Positions 59,636 through 64,000 of a stretch of DNA of 64,000 bases are shown here, in pieces. The notes beneath the pieces are model-generated. The model saw only the letters and a list, made by a program, of their open reading frames with translations. It was not told the DNA's origin and searched no databases. The position numbers and the translations under genes are program-made. Source of the DNA: Nostoc sp. FACHB-152. Its GTDB lineage: Bacteria; Cyanobacteriota; Cyanobacteriia; Cyanobacteriales; Nostocaceae. Numbering within the stretch: position 1 is the first letter of the stretch; the number at the start of each line of letters is the position of its first letter. The stretch is from the NCBI RefSeq assembly GCF_014697475.1, contig NZ_JACJRV010000004.1:124001-188000 (forward strand), given 5' to 3'.

Positions 59636-61114
59636 TTATTTTTTAAAATATCTTAGTTGATAGCGGTCTTGATATTTGGCGATGTAATCAATATTTCGCT
59701 GCTCTAATTTAGAAAGTAATTTTGGCGGAAATTTCTTGGGTGAGTATGTCGGAATATACCAAGGCTGATTATCAAAGTATTCTTGTAAGCCTGGAGTCTC
59801 AAAACGGCGACCATGACGAGCGAAAATGGAATTTCTCATTATGTCTAAGGTAAAACCATCTTTACCATCTAAATCTGCATCTGTTACAGGTCTTCTAGAT
59901 AGCCAAAAATAATTTTCAGGAGTTTTAACAATATCTGGCAGTGTCGATGTAGTGGAAGGTGAGGGAGTAAATTCTGGACTTTCTGATACTTGCGCTAATG
60001 GTGTTGGTTGAGAAGTTTGGGGAACTTTTGAGGTTGAATTTATGGGAGTTTCAACAACTGTAGGTGTGGTATTAGACGGTGATACTGATACATTTTGCTC
60101 GGCAATAGGTTGAGGGGATTTTGGAAAAACTTGAGTAACAATCACAGCTGCACCTATTAGCCCACCTGCAATCAAACCACCCATCAGTAAGCCATTTTGA
60201 TTATTGCTTTGAGTTGATGGTTGAGGAGTTACAGGAATTGTTGGAGGTTGCGGTTTTGGGATTATTGGTTGTGTTGGCGGTATTGGGTTAGTTACTTCTT
60301 GCAAAGCATCTAGCATTGCTCTTGCGGTAGGATAGCGATCGCGTGGATGATAGGCGATCGCCCGGTCAATTACATCTGCTATGTTGGAACTAACATGACT
60401 GGCATTCTGTCGCCACAAAAGTTCCCCAGTCTGGGAATCTGTCTCTAATTGTTGTGGTTGTCTCCCAGTTAACAAATAAATTGCTGTCAGTCCCAAGCTA
60501 TACAAATCGCTAGAATACATCGGTCTACCTGCGGCTTGCTCACTCGGCATATATCCAGGCGTGCCAATCACAATCGAACTGGTAGGTAACCCTTGAGAAT
60601 TTACCACTGTTCCCATTGATTCACGCACCGCACCAAAATCAATCAGTACTGGTTTACCATCTCGATGGCGCACCATGATGTTATCTGGCTTAATATCACG
60701 GTGGACAATTTGCCTGGAATGCACATAATCCAAAACAGGTAAAACGTTTACCAATATTTCTTGGATTACGCTTGCACTAAATAATCCTTGCTGCTGAACT
60801 TTGGCTGTTAAAGTCTGGCCTTCCACCCATTCTTGAACCAAATAGAATTGCCCTGCTGCTTCAAAGTAAGCATACAATTTTGGAATCTGATCATTACCAC
60901 TACCAAGTTCTTCTAAGATTGCAGCTTCCCGTTGAAACCGTTCTTGCACCAGTTGATAAATTTGCGGATTATTTTGAATCGGTCGTAGCAACTTAACTAC
61001 ACAACGGCGTTTAGAAGGCATATAGGTATCTTCTGCCAAATAGGTTTCACCAAACCCACCAGCACCGAGTGTATTAATAATTTGATAGCGATCGTTCAGC
61101 AGCTGTATTGTCAT
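59636..61114 (-). CDS. Ser/Thr protein kinase C with YARHG domain
   Basis: From ATG 61114 (a TTG 12 nt earlier is less likely) the product is 492 residues. It has GAGGFG, VVKLL, HRDIKPDN, DFGAVRESMG and GTPGYMPSEQ, a TM helix (GLLMGGLIAGGLIGAAVIVTQVF) and a Pro/Thr/Ser-rich linker. The C-terminus is a YARHG domain (about 405-492, RNSIFARHGRRFETPGLQEYFDNQPWY). YARHG is thought to be an extracellular ligand- or cell-wall-facing module. Kinases A, B and C thus share one kinase type but carry different outer modules. Confidence 0.92.
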   Translation of the reverse strand: MTIQLLNDRYQIINTLGAGGFGETYLAEDTYMPSKRRCVVKLLRPIQNNPQIYQLVQERFQREAAILEELGSGNDQIPKLYAYFEAAGQFYLVQEWVEGQTLTAKVQQQGLFSASVIQEILVNVLPVLDYVHSRQIVHRDIKPDNIMVRHRDGKPVLIDFGAVRESMGTVVNSQGLPTSSIVIGTPGYMPSEQAAGRPMYSSDLYSLGLTAIYLLTGRQPQQLETDSQTGELLWRQNASHVSSNIADVIDRAIAYHPRDRYPTARAMLDALQEVTNPIPPTQPIIPKPQPPTIPVTPQPSTQSNNQNGLLMGGLIAGGLIGAAVIVTQVFPKSPQPIAEQNVSVSPSNTTPTVVETPINSTSKVPQTSQPTPLAQVSESPEFTPSPSTTSTLPDIVKTPENYFWLSRRPVTDADLDGKDGFTLDIMRNSIFARHGRRFETPGLQEYFDNQPWYIPTYSPKKFPPKLLSKLEQRNIDYIAKYQDRYQLRYFKK

Positions 61115-61380
61115 TGCAGGTTGCAAATTGTCACTAGTGGCAACAAGCAGATATTTGTATCAATTATTTCTGCTATGCCGTACTACGCTAGTATAGCCGC
61201 CCTCAATGATTTTTATACTCGTTGTATACTTGGAACTTTTTACACTCCTCCTTTCCGGTTACAGGATTACTATTTTTTTCTAACTTTGTGTTGCGCCAGT
61301 GAGGGAGTCTGGCGACCAAACGCACTGGCTTCTCTGCGATTCTGCGGTTCGTTAAAAAATTGCTATTTAATTTTTTAATT
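61115..61380. other. Spacer with dispersed repeat text
   Basis: Near 61291-61343 lies GC-rich text (GCCAGTGAGGGAGTCTGGCG, CGCACTGGCTTCTCTGCG). It resembles the repeat found after ccmL near 8815-8830. No gene is supported. Confidence 0.4.
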
Positions 61381-61926
61381 TCATTTCAAATCTAATAATC
61401 CTTCTTCTTTCAATTTAGGATTAAAGCGGAGTTCTATCTGTAAACCACGATCTGCTAAAAATTTTAAAATTTCAGCCTCCACTCGTCGTGCAACATTTTT
61501 GATAATTTTCATTTGTGCTAATTCATCATTATTAGGGTTCTGATAACTTAACTGTTCCTCGGATGTCATTAAAGCTTTTACATTAATTGGTTGCGTCCAT
61601 TTCTCTTTATTCTTCCCATTTCCCAAAGGAACACTACCATTTTCTTCAATCCAGGCACTTTCAATACTTTCTAAGGCACTACGGCTGGGGCGTTCAATAG
61701 TTTGAGTTTTTATCCAATAACATTGTTCTGGTTGACGAATTAAATGCTGTTTCAAACTCAAATATACATCCCTTGAATATCCCACAAATTGCAGCAATTT
61801 ACTTTGATTAAATATTGCATATACACCTATTTTTCCTGTCAATTGCTCTGGCAATTGTCCATTTTCATCAATATATGGTATGTATTCTAAACTTTCTAAA
61901 GATGAAGCATTTATTTCGTTACTCAT
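61381..61926 (-). CDS. Divergent GIY-YIG nuclease-domain protein
   Basis: The 181-residue product has GVYAIFNQSKLLQFVGYSRDVYLSLKQHL (about 33-61), a GIY-YIG core in which GIY is GVY and YIG is FVG. The catalytic Arg (SRD) and later ESAWIEENG (about 87-96) with the Glu are kept. The rest is charged and helical. Such proteins are common in cyanobacteria with unknown targets. The altered first and second motifs leave activity open. No partner gene is adjacent. Confidence 0.75.
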   Translation of the reverse strand: MSNEINASSLESLEYIPYIDENGQLPEQLTGKIGVYAIFNQSKLLQFVGYSRDVYLSLKQHLIRQPEQCYWIKTQTIERPSRSALESIESAWIEENGSVPLGNGKNKEKWTQPINVKALMTSEEQLSYQNPNNDELAQMKIIKNVARRVEAEILKFLADRGLQIELRFNPKLKEEGLLDLK

Positions 61927-62292
61927 AGATCAAAACAGATGCAAACATTACTAACAATATCAAATTGATATTACAGCAGTCCTAAGCTGTTACACACATA
62001 ATTTGTACATTAAGACCGCAGGAGAGCAGGGGCGGGAGAGAGAGTGAAGTTGAAGTTTTTCTATTAAATCAAAAATATGCAAGTTAAATGTGGAACAGCT
62101 TACTAAGTTGGGATTTTAACTTCAGTTCAAGTTAAGGACTTAAATTCGCTCACTTGGACGAAAAAATCAGGCTTTTACGCTGTCAAAACCAAGGACAGAA
62201 TAACAGTTTCAGCTTATCTCGAACTTGGTTAAAAAGAAAAAGGCAAAAGAAATTTGTCTTTTGCCTTTTTAATTAATGATTAACTTTCAATT
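61927..62292. other. Spacer downstream of rpoC2
   Basis: No ORF is supported. It contains the rpoC2 terminator at 62237-62270 and a purine-rich patch (GGAGAGCAGGGGCGGGAGAG) near 62020-62041. The promoter for the GIY-YIG gene (minus strand) lies in the left part. Confidence 0.4.
62237..62270 (-). terminator. Intrinsic terminator of rpoC2 (works both ways)
   Basis: AAAAAGGCAAAAGA (62237-62250) and TCTTTTGCCTTTTT (62257-62270) form a perfect 14-bp stem around a 6-nt loop. On the minus strand, T-rich sequence follows directly. It lies 23 bp after the rpoC2 stop. Confidence 0.85.
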
Positions 62293-64000
62293 TTAGATAT
62301 CGAAATCATCCTCGTCGTCATCTTCCTCATCGTCATCGTCATCGTCATCTGCTACGAGGTCATGAACTTCATCGGCGATTAAATCATCTTCATCAAGAAA
62401 TGACCCTGTAAGACGACTACCATATGTCCCTTCTGTTAGGGAAGGTGTATCTAGATTGTAAGCACGAGCGGTGCGATCGTCTAACACCATATCTAGGGGA
62501 TCATCAACTTCATCCAAGACACTTGTAGTGTCCAGAGTTGCATAATCATCGATCGCACCGGGTTCATCATAGGTATTGTATCCAGTACCCGCCGGAATCA
62601 ATCGTCCGATAATTACGTTCTCTTTCAAACCACGCAGCCAGTCGGATTTCCCTTCAATAGCTGCTTCAGTCAAGACCCGTGTTGTTTCTTGGAAAGATGC
62701 AGCCGAGATAAAGCTGTCTGTGTTCAAAGATGCTTTGGTGATACCCAACAATACTGGTGTGTATTGAGCGCGCGCACCACCTGTAATTGCCATTGCTTCG
62801 TTGACTTGTTCAACTTGGCGTAATTCTACCAACTCACCCGGAAGCATTGTAGTGTCTCCACCATCATCAATCCGCACTTTGTTGGTCATCTGGCGCACAA
62901 TTACTTCAATGTGTTTGTCGGCGATATCAATACCTTGGGACTGATACACCAATTGCACTTCGTTCACCAAGAATGTTTGCACCTTCTGCAAAGCATGGCT
63001 GGCGCAAGCGTAGACTCCATCCTCAGAACCTAAGCTGAAGAAGATTTCCAGAATTTCGTGGGGGTTAGATGGGCCATCAGTGATTGGTTGTCCGGCTAAG
63101 ACGTGAGAACCATCGGGTACGATCAGGTTTTGTCCTGGGCCAAGGGGATAGTCGGTGACTACACCATTAGATTCCACAATCTTGACAGCGATCGCTTCAT
63201 CGCCATCACCATAAACTACCTTAACTTCACCAGCCCGGCGTACTAAAATACACGCTTCTTTTGGCTTCCGAGCTTCCAGAAGTTCTTCAATCCGTGGCAA
63301 ACCTTGAATGATGTCTCCAGTTTTGGCACGTTCAAATACCAACAGCACTAAGTTATCACCGCGCTGTACTAAATCACCATCTTCAATCTGCAACACTGCA
63401 CCAGGGCTGACTCGGTAAGGACGACCAGCACGAATAGTCACAGTATATTTCTGGGTACTGAGTGCTGATTCCTCACCAGATGCTGCCGGAGCCGCATTCT
63501 TAATCTCTACAATTTCCCCAGATTCTTCTGCAAATACTCCCGGAGTAATTTCGGCACCTTCGACCATTAAATCGCCGACTTTCACTTTGGGTTTAGAGGC
63601 AGTAGTCATCGTAATCATATCGCTGTGACGCAATACTAAGCAACGGCGCACTGCTTCTATACCTTTTTGGACACCCCGTACAATACCGCCTTCTTTACAC
63701 AAGATTTGGGTACGTGCGACTACAGCACCAGGGGCAATAGTTAGTCCATCTTGAACTTCCAGACTTGTCTGGGTACTACCTTGGGTGGCATCAGCCACAA
63801 TGTCACGACGAACTACTAATGACTCCAAAATTACTAGCTGTAAGCGTTGTATATCTGGGTCTTCGGCATCCGCCACCAATTCAATATCTGCTGCTAAAGG
63901 AGAAGCATTATGGTCTTGTTCACCTTCTTGCTCAATTTCTAACACTAGCTGAGTACGTAGCAGTTCCACACCTTCTACCGATTTGACGCGTTCAGCATCT
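62293..64000 (-). CDS. rpoC2: RNA polymerase beta' subunit (RpoC2), C-terminal part
   Basis: In cyanobacteria beta' is split into gamma (RpoC1) and beta' (RpoC2). The last 569 residues or so are present, and the frame stays open to the window edge (reading [17 protein letters not shown] from 63999). Blocks include [67 protein letters not shown] and [21 protein letters not shown], the trigger-loop-distal and jaw/clamp end. The tail is very acidic (Asp/Glu run). The 5' part is beyond 64000. Confidence 0.97.
   Translation of the reverse strand, partial: DAERVKSVEGVELLRTQLVLEIEQEGEQDHNASPLAADIELVADAEDPDIQRLQLVILESLVVRRDIVADATQGSTQTSLEVQDGLTIAPGAVVARTQILCKEGGIVRGVQKGIEAVRRCLVLRHSDMITMTTASKPKVKVGDLMVEGAEITPGVFAEESGEIVEIKNAAPAASGEESALSTQKYTVTIRAGRPYRVSPGAVLQIEDGDLVQRGDNLVLLVFERAKTGDIIQGLPRIEELLEARKPKEACILVRRAGEVKVVYGDGDEAIAVKIVESNGVVTDYPLGPGQNLIVPDGSHVLAGQPITDGPSNPHEILEIFFSLGSEDGVYACASHALQKVQTFLVNEVQLVYQSQGIDIADKHIEVIVRQMTNKVRIDDGGDTTMLPGELVELRQVEQVNEAMAITGGARAQYTPVLLGITKASLNTDSFISAASFQETTRVLTEAAIEGKSDWLRGLKENVIIGRLIPAGTGYNTYDEPGAIDDYATLDTTSVLDEVDDPLDMVLDDRTARAYNLDTPSLTEGTYGSRLTGSFLDEDDLIADEVHDLVADDDDDDDEEDDDEDDFDI

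Overview
The window comes from a filamentous, probably heterocyst-forming cyanobacterium of the Nostoc/Anabaena type. Reasons: the HIP1 octamer GCGATCGC occurs throughout; there is a complete beta-carboxysome cluster; a CpcS/CpeS-type phycobilin lyase, a XisH/XisI pair and heptamer (STRR-like) and MITE-like intergenic repeats are present; and the order tRNA-Trp, secE, nusG, rplK, rplA, rplJ, rplL is the usual cyanobacterial one. No plasmid, phage or CRISPR locus is visible. One truncated IS1595-type transposase stump and a few gene remnants mark small accessory patches.

Region 1 (1-13.7 kb) is an inorganic-carbon supercluster: sbtA-sbtB (Na+/bicarbonate uptake and its PII-like regulator), then on the minus strand ndhF4-ndhD4-cupB (CO2-hydrating NDH-1 module). 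A 650-bp divergent promoter region separates these from ccmK2-ccmK1-ccmL-ccmM-ccmN-ccmO (carboxysome shell and core), followed by a CmpR-type LysR regulator. SbtA and NDH-1/CupB raise cytosolic bicarbonate, which CcmM and Rubisco use inside the shell.

Region 2 (13.7-36 kb) is mixed chromosomal content: a DUF4139 protein, two exported DUF4360-like paralogues, mnmE, an SDR, xisH-xisI, an alpha/beta hydrolase, plsC, a compact cluster of three exported proteins, a frameshifted ankyrin-DUF4253 gene, an Uma2 protein, an ABC-2 permease, a DedA protein, a sucrase/ferredoxin-like protein, yebC, a His/Lys-rich exported peptide and a UbiH-like flavin hydroxylase. The middle gene of the exported cluster (25.4-26.7 kb) is the most unusual item: a secreted double gamma-carbonic-anhydrase-like protein whose zinc-ligand histidines are divided between its two halves.

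Region 3 (36-50.6 kb) has a small AT-rich accessory patch (two unknown proteins and the transposase stump with a 15-bp inverted repeat over its start). It then has a MarR-controlled EmrA/MFS/EmrB efflux set with three matching operator-like sites, a phycobilin lyase, an RND pump (adaptor plus inner-membrane pump, no outer-membrane factor) and a family-2 glycosyltransferase.

Region 4 (50.7-64 kb) holds rplS, tRNA-Trp, the secE-nusG-rplKAJL block with an L10 leader before rplJ, a LOG-family gene, three tandem Ser/Thr kinases with different C-terminal modules, a divergent GIY-YIG protein and the 3' part of rpoC2, which runs off the right edge. All functional statements rest on reading motifs by eye; no database search was run.
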